64,000 bases of DNA from positions 39,931,986 to 39,995,985 of the forward strand of contig VDFB02000003.1 of assembly GCA_007258455.2 (NCBI GenBank). Direction: 5' to 3'. The notes below the pieces were generated by a model. That model was not told the origin of the DNA, searched no databases, and saw only the letters and a list, made by a program, of their open reading frames with translations. The translations under genes and the position numbers were made by a program. This document shows, one piece after another, positions 34,592-46,800 of this stretch (the stretch's first letter is position 1; each line of letters begins with the position of its first letter). This stretch comes from Sequoia sempervirens (lineage: Eukaryota; Streptophyta; Pinopsida; Cupressales; Cupressaceae).

Positions 34592-36399
34592 CATCCTGTT
34601 GTGACGTTTTTCACACATCGCCCCATTACAAATGGGGTAACTCTAATTTTGGCTTTCGCTTTTTTGTTTTTGTTGTTCTCTCTTTTCTACCGCCTTTTCA
34701 GATGGCTCGGCCGTTGAACCTTAACGAACTTTTGGCCAAGTCTGAGAATTAGGGTTTCCACCTTTCAGCCAATTTGAGGTCGAATAAAGTGAATAAATTG
34801 CAAATTGAGCTTAACACTGTTGTTAGTATGCTTCCAACAGGTCTCCACAGAAATTCCATCGAATTCTGACAACTTACTATTTTTAGTAAGTGTGCAATTA
34901 CAGGCGATCCTTCAGCATTTTTGAGATTCCGACAATCGCACTGCGTCCAGAGCACATCAGGCTATTCACAGGTCAAATTTGAACTGAAACGGACGACTTG
35001 CTATTTTTAGCAGTACAACTTCCAGAGCAGATTTCAAGGTCTAGATGTTACATTTTCTGATGCATGTCGGAGATTCTTTCTGGGTTTTTCTGGGTTTTTC
35101 GAGACCTTCGCGGCGATGTGACATGCAAAGTATGATGATGACTTTCAGCATTCGGCCTTCGGAGGCCAATATTAGGGTTTGCATGCGGATATTTTCAGCG
35201 CATGTCGGCATTTTCTTTCTGGGTTTTCCAAGAGCTTCGCAACAGTGTAACATGCAAATGGAGCTGACCACTTTTCGGAAACTTACTATTTTTAGCCAGT
35301 GCGTGCATGTTGGAGATTTTTCTGGGTTTTTCTGGGTTTTCCGAGATTTTTCGGGCAATATGACATGCAAGATCATCCGGCAGCCGGTCAGTCACTTTTT
35401 CGGCCGTTTTCTATTTTTAGCAGGTATCATTTGGGCAGCTACTCAACACCTCAGAAATGCAAGCTGATCATCATACAACTGAAACGAGGTCAAACGGAGC
35501 TCATCTGAGCAACATGCACAAAATTAGGGTTTCGAGCTTCAGCACTAAAAATGAGGAGTCAGAGGTCAAAATGTGCAAAACTGAGGTATCCATCATGATT
35601 GACATCCTTCCGAGAAGCTGCTGGTAAAATTTGAAGGCAATCGGAGAACTTGCTATTTTTAGTAAGTGTTCCCGATGCAGGCTATAAATAGAAAGTTGAT
35701 CTCGGCGTCAGCATACACAGGCAAGTTCACCAACGAAGAGCACACTGTCCAAATTTCAAGACAAACGGAGCTAAGGAAGTCTCAGAAATAGGCACTTACT
35801 ATAAATAGTAAGTCACCTCAGAAACGGCTATAATTGGCAGGTTGACACCTGATCTCGACGGGTACGAGTCAAGCATGTGATAAGTAATCCGTGGCGCGAA
35901 TTTCAAAACAAACAGAGTTGCAGGGAATGAAGAATCAGATGGTTGCTATTTTTAGCAGGTCAATTAGGGTTTCCTAAAATCGAGGGCAGAACCCGACATC
36001 CAGGCAAGAACAACGTCCAGTCGCAATCACCATGTTTCGGGCATTCAACACGCAAAATTTGAAGACTTTCTGAACAGTTTCTATTTTTAGCAGGTTGCTA
36101 AAAATAGTGAGTACAAACAGGCATCGGGCATCGACAGCACCAAGTCAGTCAAAATTCAGAGCAAAGTGAAAATCGGGTTTTCTGGAGTCAGAAGTCAATT
36201 CAAAGCACAAAATTTGAAGAACTTTCTAAAAATAGCAAATTAGGGCAAGCACGATCAAGTCACTCTAAATTCGACAAATGGCATAAAATTCACTGAAGTT
36301 GATAAATTTTCAAATCCGGCACCAAAAACTTGCTATAAGAAGCTTGAGGGAGGTTGACAGGGATGAAAATTCACTAGGGCACAAAAACTTGAAGCTTGA

Positions 36400-37850
36400 C
36401 CCTCCAAATGCGCCCTTGAGGAAGGAGGTGATAGGAAACTTTTCTAAGTGCTTGAAACTTGAAGCACAAGGGGTGAAATGCGCCCAGCTCTGGAGGAAAT
36501 TTTCTAAGTACACAAACTTGACGTAGAGGGTCTCTTTTGCGCCCTTGAGCTTGGAGCCTTGAAATTTGCCTAAGTCTCATAAATTGGAAGCTCAAGCCCC
36601 CATATGCGCCTTGAAGAAGAGGAAGCACCAAAAATTTTCTAAGGCACCCAAAATGGAAGTAGACATGCTAAAATGCGCCTTAGGAAGAAGGGTAATTGAA
36701 AATTCTCCAAGTATTGACAAAAATTGGAAGCCCAGCATGCCAAATGCGCCCTTGGAGGGAAAGTGGCATTGAAATTTTTTCTAAGTATACAAAACTTGAT
36801 GTAGGACCCTCCAAATGCGCCCAGCTCAGGAGAGGAGATGAAAAGGCTTCTGAGTGGCAAAAAGTGAAAGTATCATCCATGAAATGCGCCCTTGAATTTA
36901 AGTGTCGAGAATAAAATGTTCTAAGTGTTGAAAAATGAAACTAAAAGGGGTCATTTGCGCCCATGGAAGAAGATGAGTCTAGAAAATATTCTAAGTATTG
37001 AAGAGTGAAAGCTTATAGGGTGAAATGCGCCTTTGAGCTTGAAGAGTCTCTAGATATTTTAAATTTGGAGTCCCTACCTCTAAATACGCCCAATGTTGAA
37101 AATGGAAGCTCAGTGTGGTAAATGCGCCCAGTGTTGAAAAGTGAAAGCTCAGTGTGGTAAATGCGCCCCTTGGTGAAGAGGTTTGAGAAATATTCTAAGT
37201 GTTTAGTACCATTTGCGCCCAAAGCCTAAATTGGAAGATGGAGGTCCCAAATGCGCCCCAAGTCAAGATTGGAAGTGGCAACAGGCAAATGCGCCCTTGA
37301 GAAGAAAGTAAGTTGGGAAAATCTTCAAATCACTAAATTAAAACCTCCACCTGTAATTTGCGCCTAAGGATCAAAAGTGAATGACTAAAGTCTTGTTTGC
37401 GCCCAGAGAGAAGAGGGACTTAAAATTTCACTAAGGCATAAATGAATGTTGCTTGAGTCAAATGCGCCTAAGGCCAAAAATGAAGGTTGACTGTGATATA
37501 TGCGTCCAGGAGCTAAGAAGGCCAAGTGTTGAAGAAAATTCTAAGTGTTAGAAATTGGACAGAGACCCTCCCAAATGCGCCTTGAAGTTGGATGTGCAAT
37601 ATGCGCCCATGGCAAAAGGTAAAAGCTCATGGCATTAAATGCGCCCCAAGATGGAAGCTTGACCCCTCTAATGCGCCCCTCTTTAAAAATTTAAGAATTT
37701 TGCCTAAGTGTTTTAAATTGAACGTTGACCTATCTAAATGCGCCCAAAGATGTTGAAAAAGGAATATGCGCCCATGCAGAGTGATGAAATATTTTTCCTA
37801 AGTATTAACATTTAAATGTAATATCACCTTAGGAAAATACGCCCAACTTG
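36400..37850 (+). repeat. AAATGCGCCC array in LTR C
   Basis: About 27 copies of AAATGCGCCC or near variants (TTTGCGCCC, AAATGCGCCTT, AAATACGCCC) at 24-75 bp intervals, many followed by TTTTCTAAGT. The surrounding sequence is only loosely repetitive, so the decamer is the conserved part. Confidence 0.85.
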
Positions 37851-38492
37851 AAGGAATGTTAAAATGTGATATGGCGTGGGTAAAAATGGGTGAGAAGAAG
37901 TCGGAAAATGCCAGCTGCACAGGGTCAACAAAAATATTTTCAAGTCAGAGCGAAAAGAAATGTTCACAGATAAAGAAATGGATTAAATTTGATGAAAATC
38001 ATTTTTTCTAAGGTTCGAAAAATTCAAAAATTAAAAGAACCCGTTCGTTGGGTACCCATGGATTCCACGCGTTCTGGAGAAAATTTTCTTCTGGGTATCG
38101 AAGATTATCGATGAGGAGTTGATTTTAAGGTGTTCCATGCTTCGCTTCAGCCTTCAGGGTGGAGATTTTTGATGGGCGCCAGGTTGATGAATTTCCTAAG
38201 GGAAGTTTGAAAATTTTCTAAGGCAAATGTGAAGAAAACGGGTTTTCAAGGTGAAATTCTCCAGACAATGAATTTGAAAGGAACTGCCTAGGTGAATTTG
38301 CTTAAATCCTTCATGAAGATAGTTTTCTTGAAGTTGTGGGAGCTCCAGCGGGTGAAATGAATTTCTTGAGGATGCAGTTGAAGTTGATATTGTCCAAAGG
38401 ATGATGAAAATTGGCTAAGGCATGAAGGGTTTGAACGTGAAGCTGGCTAGTGAAAACGATGAACGCTTGGAAGTTAGAGTGTGAAAATCTTG

Positions 38493-38554
38493 GTAAGTAA
38501 GTCGAATTTATATTATGAAGTGTTCTAATGCTCTTCTCCTTGCTTGTTTTACAG
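38493..38554 (+). other. Intron-like segment in LTR C
   Basis: GTAAGTAAG donor and a pyrimidine-rich CTTGCTTGTTTTACAG acceptor bound 62 bp. LTR B has the same segment with the acceptor CAG changed to CGCG near 20868. In copy D the matching acceptor directly precedes the ORF start codon. Intron function is inference only. Confidence 0.35.
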
Positions 38555-39023
38555 GAGGAACGTCGAGACCAGGCGGTGATGATTTGAAGCAAGTAGTTCA
38601 AGATGATAAATCGCGAAGAAAAAAAAGCTGCAAGAAAATGGCTAAGTGTTGAAGCGTTTTCAAAACTCAAGATGGAGCATGGAGTGGAGGCTCGAGCAAA
38701 GTTGAAGAACAACGTCAAGAGGAAGATCAAGAGCAGTTGAACTCCAGATTCTATCAAATTCTATTATCCGAGGTGGCAATCTTAAAAGCTCTTTTACCCT
38801 CCTCCAAGCGATCAACAGAATTGGCTGAGCGAGAAGATCAATAACAGTGTGAACGCGTCTACAAAAGGGAATCTTCTAGAAGGATGGTGGCCATTAATGG
38901 CGCATTTATTACCCCACTCTCCTTTGTGGCGGTTTTTAGGGCAAATCTTGTTTAGGGCTGAGGTGGCACAATCTGGGCCATCCAGCCGATTGTAATCTGA
39001 GCCGTCTGTTGGACTTGGCCAAC

Positions 39024-39030
39024 TATAAAA
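39024..39030 (+). promoter_or_regulatory. TATA box of LTR C
   Basis: TATAAAA followed by GGGGGAGTCCCCC, matching LTR B. Confidence 0.7.
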
Positions 39031-40053
39031 GGGGGAGTCCCCCTCATTTGCACTCTGATTAGCTTAGAGTTAGACAGTAGATATAGAATAGAGAGATAAC
39101 TTAGAAGTAGATTGATAGTGTAATTTGAAGAAGAGGGAAAGTTTTCCCTTTGAAAACTTTGTAAGAAATTGTTGTGTAACACTCTTCATGATAATAGATC
39201 TTTTCATTGATGATGGAATTCGTCTTGTCATGAATAGCTAGCAAGGTTTCTTCGTCCTTCGGATTCAAATAATAGCGTAAAGTAGTATAATTTTCATTCC
39301 ATGCAAGTAGATAGTAATTGTGGAATGTGGTCTTTAATTTGAACAAACTTCGTCTATCCATACCACTAGTGTGTTCGCTGATGGTGAATGTGCCTTGTGT
39401 GGTCAACTGGAATATCATGTACTTAACTTCGATCATGATTTGTATGTTTATATGCGTCGTTGTGATGGTATTTTCATGCTAAGTTGTGATATGAACATCT
39501 TGAACTACTCCTTTGAAGATTGCACCGGTTCTGTGGAGGCTGTCCGAAGCGAGGCAAAGCAGAGCCTGGTTGAAGCTTGCGAAGATTGATCGCCATATCC
39601 CACACCTTAGAGTAGATTAGAATCTTCTTAACCTTACCTCATTTCAATTCAGTACTTTCTGATTAGAATAGGAAACCCGAACTTCATAGACAAATCTTTC
39701 GAGCATTTGAATTCCTTTCTCCGGCCGAACAATTCGTAAGTCCCCTTGAAATACCAGCAAATCACATCGAGCCAAACTGAGCCTATTCGCACTGAAAGAA
39801 CCTTGGAGTTGAACGCACGAACTTTCTTGCAATCTTAGCGTGCGGAATACTTTGATCAAGAGAGAATAGGGAAGCCGTTGGCGACTTTATTCTGCGTTGG
39901 TGCGGTCACGAAAAACACATCAACACATCCACAATTAGTGGAGATAGACATGCATGATCAGTGGGATAGTAAGTTAACTTGGAAAGAGGCATCAAGTTAA
40001 CTCTTGTTTGTCATAAATGCTATTTTGGAGGGTAGGACGTCCTAACTGGGTGT

Positions 40054-40474
40054 TTTACACCTCTTCACCTCTAGTCAACAACTCCTCTAGCCAGTCGCTG
40101 ACTTCTTCTGCCTCTGGACAATTAATGCTTCGTAGGATGATGACGTGTCTCCATAGCATCTCTTCACGACTCGCAATCTATTGCTGGTACTCGATACTCT
40201 TTGTAGCTGCGTCATCTAGCCTTGTTGATATGAAGTGTGGAAAGTAGTGTGGTAGTAACCAGTGGCAGCTCTGTGTTTGGAATGACTACCTTCCACATTT
40301 TTGCTATCCATTGAACGGTGATGTCATTTACGCCTTCCAAGGCGTCCAACTTGACTATGGGCTTCACTTGATGCATGTCCGTGTCGAGTGTTTGCAGAAA
40401 GTCGTGAAGTAGGACCATTTTGGTCTTGATTTCAACTTGAGAGTATTGTATGCTGAAAAACTCGATTGTTGACT
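40054..40474 (-). pseudogene. Retroelement-borne ORF, C-terminal exon
   Basis: Minus strand: acceptor-like CCGTGTTTACAG (ends 40475) opens a frame with VEIKTKMVLLHDFLQTLDTD and NDITVQWIAKMWKVVIPNTE. After a frameshift near 40195 it continues LDDAATKSIEYQQ, a stop, IASREEMLWRHVIILRSINC, and ends SDWLEELLTRGEEV-stop at 40054-40056. It looks like the tail of the protein type whose N-terminal part lies at 780-2307; the two do not overlap, so this rests on memory of conifer relatives. It lies upstream of the F/G TATA box. Confidence 0.45.
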
Positions 40475-41499
40475 GTAAACACGGATATGTTCAGACAACT
40501 TTTTCTACAGCAGCTAAAAATAGCTTTGCCGAGGGGTAATTTTTATGAAAAATTCTAAGACGTGGATTTTTTGGGGAATAACTTTCTAAGTGAACCTAGA
40601 ACATCAAAAAATCCAAAAAGTCACTTTTCCTTGTACATGCAAGAACCCTTCACGGTAGAGGTTTTGGGGGCACCAGAGGCTTACTTTTTCGGAAAAATCT
40701 AACACATGGGTATTGTAGGTGTTTCAAAGCCAAACAAACCCAGTTTGATTTTTGAAATTATGACTTTTTCTGAAAACCCTAAAAAATAGGGGCGGCAGGA
40801 CAACTTTTTCTGGAAGAATCTGGCACGTTGGTTTTGTTGAATATGCTATGTTGATCATACCCACAAGACCATATCTATGAATAACCTTCGTTTTCTTGGA
40901 CATGCAAGAAGATTAAGACAAGAATAGAGGAAAAAGACAAGAAGTTTGGAAGTTATAAATTGCCTCTTTGGATCTTCAAGAAAATTATGCCTGAAGATGC
41001 AACCTTTGATAAATTGGCCCTTTGTGCAACTGATCTTCAAAAATATGAAGAACAATGAAAACCCCTCTGTCAGATCTTCAAAAAGACGTTGGAGAGGAAA
41101 AATGCTTGTTCTTGAGCTTCAACCTGCAAAGAGAAATAATGAATAATGAATCCTAGACTTGATACATAATGTTTGATGTTGAATCAATCAAGTTTAGGTG
41201 CCGACACATGATTGAGGAGTCAATCTGCCTGATCAGAAGTTCACTGGAGCAAATTCCACCAATTTGGGGACATTTTAGACATGAAAGGCCTTCAAAAATA
41301 CCCTAACTTCAGTCAACTAGATCTATGTTGACTTTAGGTGTCCAAGTTGAGGAGTTGAAGATATTTTCATTCTTTTTCATGGTGAAGTGCCTTTGTTCGA
41401 TCCTTGATTCCGGTTGCTCAATTGATCTCAAGGTGTTGCTGATAGATGGAACAACTTTGATGAAGTGTGCTTGGGAGCTGCAAAGCTCAAAACCTGAGT

Positions 41500-42640
41500 T
41501 TGATGCCTCTGATTCTTGGGCACCTTTTCCCAAGAAGGTCCATTTTCACCAGACTTGGTCAATTTTCTAAGTGTTCTTTAATTCCTCCAGTTTGATCTTC
41601 TGTGCTCTAATTTGAGATCACCTATGACTGATGAGTTTGATGATCTTGCTGAAACATGGGATGGATGACCAGTTCAGTCCTGGAAAGGATGACTGGCTTT
41701 GCGAATCTTGAAAGTTGATTTAGGTGTCTCAAAAGCTTGGGCACCCCTGGCCTCCAGGGGCGCCTTTGACCTTTTGACTTGTTAATTTCAGTTTGCAAAC
41801 TTTCACGAACTGCCCCAATTTGATCTCTGTCGTGAGATGTTTGATTTGTCCGTTGTCTTCGCTAACGATGTCATTGTTGAGATTGATCAAAATGGAGAAA
41901 GTTATCCTGGAGGTCACTGAGCTTATAGACTGCATCTGATTGCCCCAAAAGTTGGCCGCCTATTTCTAGGAAGATGCATTTTCCTTGACACTTAGCCAAT
42001 TTTTGCATGTCTTTCATCTTTCCTTCACCTTTGGTGTTTTTTGCTTGATCTTCGTTTGCGAACGCTTGACAAGTCTTGTGAAATCTCAACTGGATTGATC
42101 GCGAAGCTAAAAGGATGCTAAGCAAATGCCTTGTAGAAAACAGCTGCATAAAACTTCATTTGGTTGCCCAGAATGATGGGCGCCCCAGGCTAGTAGGGGC
42201 TCTTTTGCCTTGATGTCCATCAGTTTAGCCTCCATTTTATGTGTTCGAATGATCAATGGATGTCGTTGCTTGATGCATGTCGTAGACTGACGAACAAGTT
42301 CATTGCAAAGTTGAGCTAATGCCGGGGAGATCACTTGGAGATGAGCTTACCCAAAAACTAACATTTGGATAGTCTCATTCTTGGGCGCCCCTAAGCTACA
42401 AGGGCACTGTTTTTATGTTTTGACTGCTATCTTTGATGCTATTTGCTTTCAGCATCTTTTTTCTTTGCCTATGTTGTCAGTGATTGATGAATCAAGTGAA
42501 CCTGCTTGATGATGCGTTGGAAAGCCAACAAAATTACGGAGATGACTATCTTGGCAAGACTTGATGACTGCCTTTGACCTCTTGAACTCATGGACGCCCC
42601 TAGTCAGTAGGGGCTCTTTTGACTGCAACTTCATCATTTC
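41500..42640. repeat. About five degenerate units of 210 bp with GGGCGCCCC palindromes
   Basis: Each unit carries a block such as GGGCGCCCCAGGCTAGTAGG near 41739, 41950 (decayed), 42178, 42383 and 42592. Shared flanks are TCATTTGGTTGCC on one side and CTTTTGACCTTTTGAC on the other. Open minus frames here (for example 42449-42922) have no recognised domain. Confidence 0.6.
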
Positions 42641-43329
42641 CTTTAAGATCTTCACCTCTTCGTGCTTCGTGTTTACTATTGTAGCTCGATTGACTTGATC
42701 ACCATTGTCGACAACGTAGACGCATTCACCATAGCTATTGCTTTCACCATGCTGTGTGTACGGGTGCTTGAAAGATTCACCAAGGCATTGACTGCGTAGC
42801 AACTTTTTGGTAGCAAGGCATGCATCTTCCAGACTTAAGAAAATTTTCAGCATTTTCGACCTTTGAAAATCCCCTCCGTCATGAAGCATCTTTTCGAACA
42901 TTTTTCGCCATGGATTCTTCATTGAGGCTTTTGAGGCTTAGATTTTGAAACCTGGTATTGACCATCTACCATTCATGGCTGCGGAGGTCCTAGCTTTTCT
43001 CTTGAAAAATGAAATTAGACCCACCAAAGTAAAACAAGCTTTTTGGTGATTTTGAATTGACCAATGTGATTGTGAAGCCAATTTATCCTATCAAAATCAT
43101 TTTCAACTAATTTTGGAAAGGTCTATTTTTAGGGGTTTTCCTAAAAATAGGGGTTTGAAACCCTAATTTTCAAATTTTCAGAATTTTGCATGTATCTTCC
43201 TTGACATAAACCCAAAAAAATTCTATGTTTCGTTTGACCAAAAACGGATTTTTGACAACAATTTTGCATGATTTAGCTCATTTTTAGCGAAATGCCTTAT
43301 TGAAGTAAAAATTTATTATTGGTACAACA

Positions 43330-43538
43330 GGATGTAATGCTATTTAATTAGAAAAGTATAAGATGAAAAATATACCTTACTGCACAACACTCCCACTAAG
43401 TAGGCTGACATCTTAGGTGAATGTTCATGGTTGCTTGTGTATAGAGATCCTTACTGTCTTTAAGTGACCTCCATGAAGTTTTGTTACTCCAAACTATGAA
43501 AGACTAAAATATCAGTTGTCAATTATCAACATAATTTC

Positions 43539-43581
<43 letters not shown>

Positions 43582-43675
43582 AGTCATTTCAATCTCTATA
43601 TCCCTCTATTATGTGGACACCATGAAGTTCTTGAGTCTCAGTTATTAGAGGCAGAGCTATTTGACTTTGATTCAG
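43330..43675 (+). other. Host intron sequence with (CT)n microsatellite
   Basis: Non-repetitive sequence between the retrotransposon stack and the first visible exon. It holds a CT dinucleotide run of about 38 bp (43542-43579) and ends in the acceptor TTGACTTTGATTCAG. No gene is seen. Confidence 0.7.
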
Positions 43676-43805
43676 GCGGAGTTAGCAATTGCTGGAGTTT
43701 CTGGAGGTGGTGCTGGGATTCTTGCAGCAGCTAATACGGTCATCAGCACTTTTGCTCTTGTGTTTGTTGCAGAATGGGGTGATAAATCCTTTTTCTCAAC
43801 AATCG
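43676..43805 (+). CDS. GDT1-like exon a
   Basis: Acceptor GATTCAG, donor G-GTGAGC. Begins in phase 0 (AELAIAGVSGGG) and contains FALVFVAEWGDKSFFSTI. Confidence 0.9.
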
Positions 43806-46800
43806 GTGAGCTCATCAAGCCTTGTTCTTTGTAATGTGACCTCGCATATCATTACACTTTTTCATACTAGTAAAGATCAATTCTATCAGATGGATCTAAC
43901 TGTCTTTGTCTCTAATTGCAATTGCAGCTCTTGCAGCGGCATCTTCCCCACTGGGAGTTGTTGGAGGTGCAGTAGCAGGTCATGGTGTTGCTACCTTGGT
44001 AATTCGATCACTCTAATAGGTGTTTTATTTAAAGTAATTGAATGAATATCTATTATGATTTTGCAATAAGCACTGTAAATGCATATGGATGTCAGCATAA
44101 AATGTAACACAAAACATTTTATCATTTTTGTTGTATTTTATCATTATTGGGTATAACACGCATTTGATCCTTATTCTAGTGCTGACAGAATATGGAATGT
44201 ATCATATGAAAATAACTAGCAGTTATGATGCAAAAATGAGGTATAAGCTGCATGTCAGAAATCATGATTTGAAGATTAATAGGGAAGGATCTTGGTTTAA
44301 GTTTCGTTCTCAATTTGCCCAGAAATTCCAATCAGATCTACATCGACTAAAATCTTTTCATTGGAAGATTCAAGTGCTTGAGCAAAGTCTGTTTTATGAT
44401 TCATAGAAAAGGCAGATCATGAGTTGTTGATGATTTCTGTCAACTGTTATTACCTTCACTGCACTTAATATTACACAGTAATTTAATATCAGTTGTGTAC
44501 CAAGATTTCTATTAGAAGGTGTTCATAAAACGTTTCCCAAAGAGAATAGGAAATGTACCAGCTATTGTCTTACCTTCACATAGGACCTTTTCCAGTGTTT
44601 TATATATAAATTTTTTGTCAAGGACTGCTACATGGCAGGCTAGATGTTGGTGATTTCACAAAGTCTCATTCAATCAACGGGTCCAGTGAACTTCTCACCA
44701 CTTGGCATCCAAGAGTTCCTGCACCTTCAATTTCTTGCAATCATTGATTCAACCCATTGCACTATTATTTGAGAAGCATCCATAAATTGAGCATGCTGAA
44801 AATTAATTTGGCTTTTGACCTTTAGTTGCATGCCTTGTGCACAGGATACCCTTGTTATATCTCTGAAAAGATAAGTTGCAATGTTTGATTCCATGGTGTA
44901 AAGTCTCTTTCCCTCCAAATCCTAACTTCTTATATGGAAAGTGTTATTTGTCTTATGAGACAACATAATTTAGTAATTCATAGATGTGCGAAACTTTGAG
45001 CCTCCAAGAAGTGATTCCTGCAAAATTTCAACTGGAACTGAGTATTGCATGTCTCAAGTCTAACAAATAGATTGCCAATCCAATGAATGAAAATGGGACC
45101 CCCTTTATACATAAGAATAAGTGGGATTTCTGGATATACTTCTAGAACCTTTGTTTATGTATATATGGACACACTTTTATATCAACTTTTGATTGGGTTC
45201 TACATAATTTGTCCTATACTTAAGGAATATAATTGCATCATAGCATCTGACTCTGTAATCTGTGTACCTGACATATAGAGAGACCACAGCAAGGATACCC
45301 TGGACCTAACAACAAATAGTGAAGATCAATAACTTGGACCTGATTGTCAGACTTTTCTAAAAACTGATCCACAACAAAACCTCAAAGTTTCTTTTAGTGT
45401 TTCAAATACAATAAACTATTGAATTTGACCTGGAAGTGAGAGACCTATAGAGGTTATTCCAAATGCAAATTGGTCATCCTAGAAGAGTATATTTAGCAGT
45501 ACAAGCACTTGGTTTCAACAAACTATAGATAGTGTTATCACAGGGAGCAAGTTCACCAGAATTTGAACCTGTGCCATCCTGGTGGTAATTACACCATCTT
45601 ATCGTGAGAACACAGGTTGGACCTCTTATGGATTTAGCTTACATAAGTCTTTCCAGTTTGGAATCTTGGATTCACTCTTTTTAATTAGAGTCTTGTATTG
45701 TTTTAGTGCTAGTTAAACCATTGGGGTATTCTCCTCGATATTGGACTTGTATTTTTTCATCCCATTGATTGATGAAAAGAATGGAGACCCATAGACCAAA
45801 GACAAATTGATTGCACTACAGGAGTACATATAGGGTCAGGAGTCCCTTTTCGTCATTTTTTGTTTGGAAAACATCTTAGTAACTTCCTTCAATAATAAAC
45901 TGTTAATTTTGTTTCTGTGTTATCACAGGAAGCAAGCCTACCAGGTTTTGAACCTGAGCCATCCTGGTAGTAAATGCTCTGTCTTACTGCTAGACCACAA
46001 CCTGGAATCACTATGGCTCAATCTTTATTAGGATTTACAGGTTTGGGTCAGCTCCTTGGGTTAGAATGTTGCGTTGTCTGAGCATTTTTTTTTCAGCTCT
46101 TTTTAACGCTTCTTTCTATTAATACTTGTAATTTTGCATCCCATTCAACTATCTGGTAAGGAATGGACATGAATAGAATTCCTTATGTCTCTCCAGTGCA
46201 TGATTCAAAGACAATATAAGACAAGAATTAATCTAATTTTGCAGGGGAGTTTGATTATACTTCAGGAATTCTTTGACAATACTTTTAGGTTTGGGAGCCT
46301 CAAATAACCCTTGCCTTCAAAGTTTGAACAGCCCAGAAATTTAATGTAGCATAGGATTGCAGCCTATAGATGGAGGAACTTCTACATTCTGATGTATAAT
46401 TCTTAGTCTTACTGCAACTTCCTCAACCGTGTCAAGTTTATATTAGAATTTTCTGAAACAATCTGCATATGAAAATTATTATTCAAGGAAACACGGGGAC
46501 GCGTCCCCTACCCTTATGCCCCCCGTACCCGTACCGGGGACGTTTCGGGGACGGGGGACGCCTTGGGGACGTTTTTCAGGCGTCCACAAAAAGTTTCCTT
46601 TTTTTTCGAAATGTCCCCAATTGGCGGGGATGTCTCAGGGATGGCAAGGGGACGACCCGCCGTCCCCAGGATGGTTAGGGGACGCTTGGGGGACCCCCAG
46701 GCATCCCCTAACTGTTCTGGGGACAGCCAGCCGTCCCTTTTTTCCAGCAAGTTTTTACAAAAAAAAAACACTCTGAAATTAAAAATGGTTATTTTTTTAT

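Larger units (their letters stand above)
34597..39925 (+). mobile_element. Solo LTR C, giant family (5329 bp)
   Basis: Bounded by TGTTGTGACG and CACATCAACA, with perfect TSD CATCC at 34592-34596 and 39926-39930. No internal domain. Eleven CTA(A/T)4TAG boxes lie in 34877-36235, about 27 AAATGCGCCC-type motifs in 36400-37850, a decayed ORF start near 38555-38660, the TATA box at 39024 and about 0.9 kb R-U5. At over 5.3 kb it is at the upper end of known plant LTR lengths. It is inserted in the F/G LTR upstream of that element's TATA box. Confidence 0.96.
39931..43329 (-). mobile_element. Element F/G: U3 part of giant 5' LTR
   Basis: The right end of the nested stack. Read leftward, the LTR begins TGTTGTACCAATAATAAATT at 43329; the flank to its right (GGATG) is host intron. 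It contains three CTA(A/T)4TAG boxes (40514, 43123, 43141), a tandem of about 210-bp units (41500-42640) and an exon-like ORF end (40054-40474). It joins across solo LTR C to the TATA box at 34403-34410. U3 would be about 3.6 kb. The 3' LTR is not in the window, so the boundary at 43329 rests on its TG terminus and the start of unique sequence. Confidence 0.55.

Noticed and set aside
40075..40084. LTR end TAGTCAACA with flank ACTCC
   Set aside because: The coding frame SDWLEELLTRGEEV runs straight through this point, so it is not a boundary.
41870..42922. Several minus-strand ORFs of 75-157 codons in the 210-bp repeat region
   Set aside because: They follow the tandem repeat units, share no domain with known proteins and are not conserved between units.
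40469..43329. A separate solo LTR bounded by TGTTGACTGT and GGTACAACA
   Set aside because: The flanks (TCGAT left, GGATG right) do not match as a TSD. The left edge coincides with a splice-acceptor-like site opening an ORF, so the sequence is better read as one long F/G LTR that continues left.
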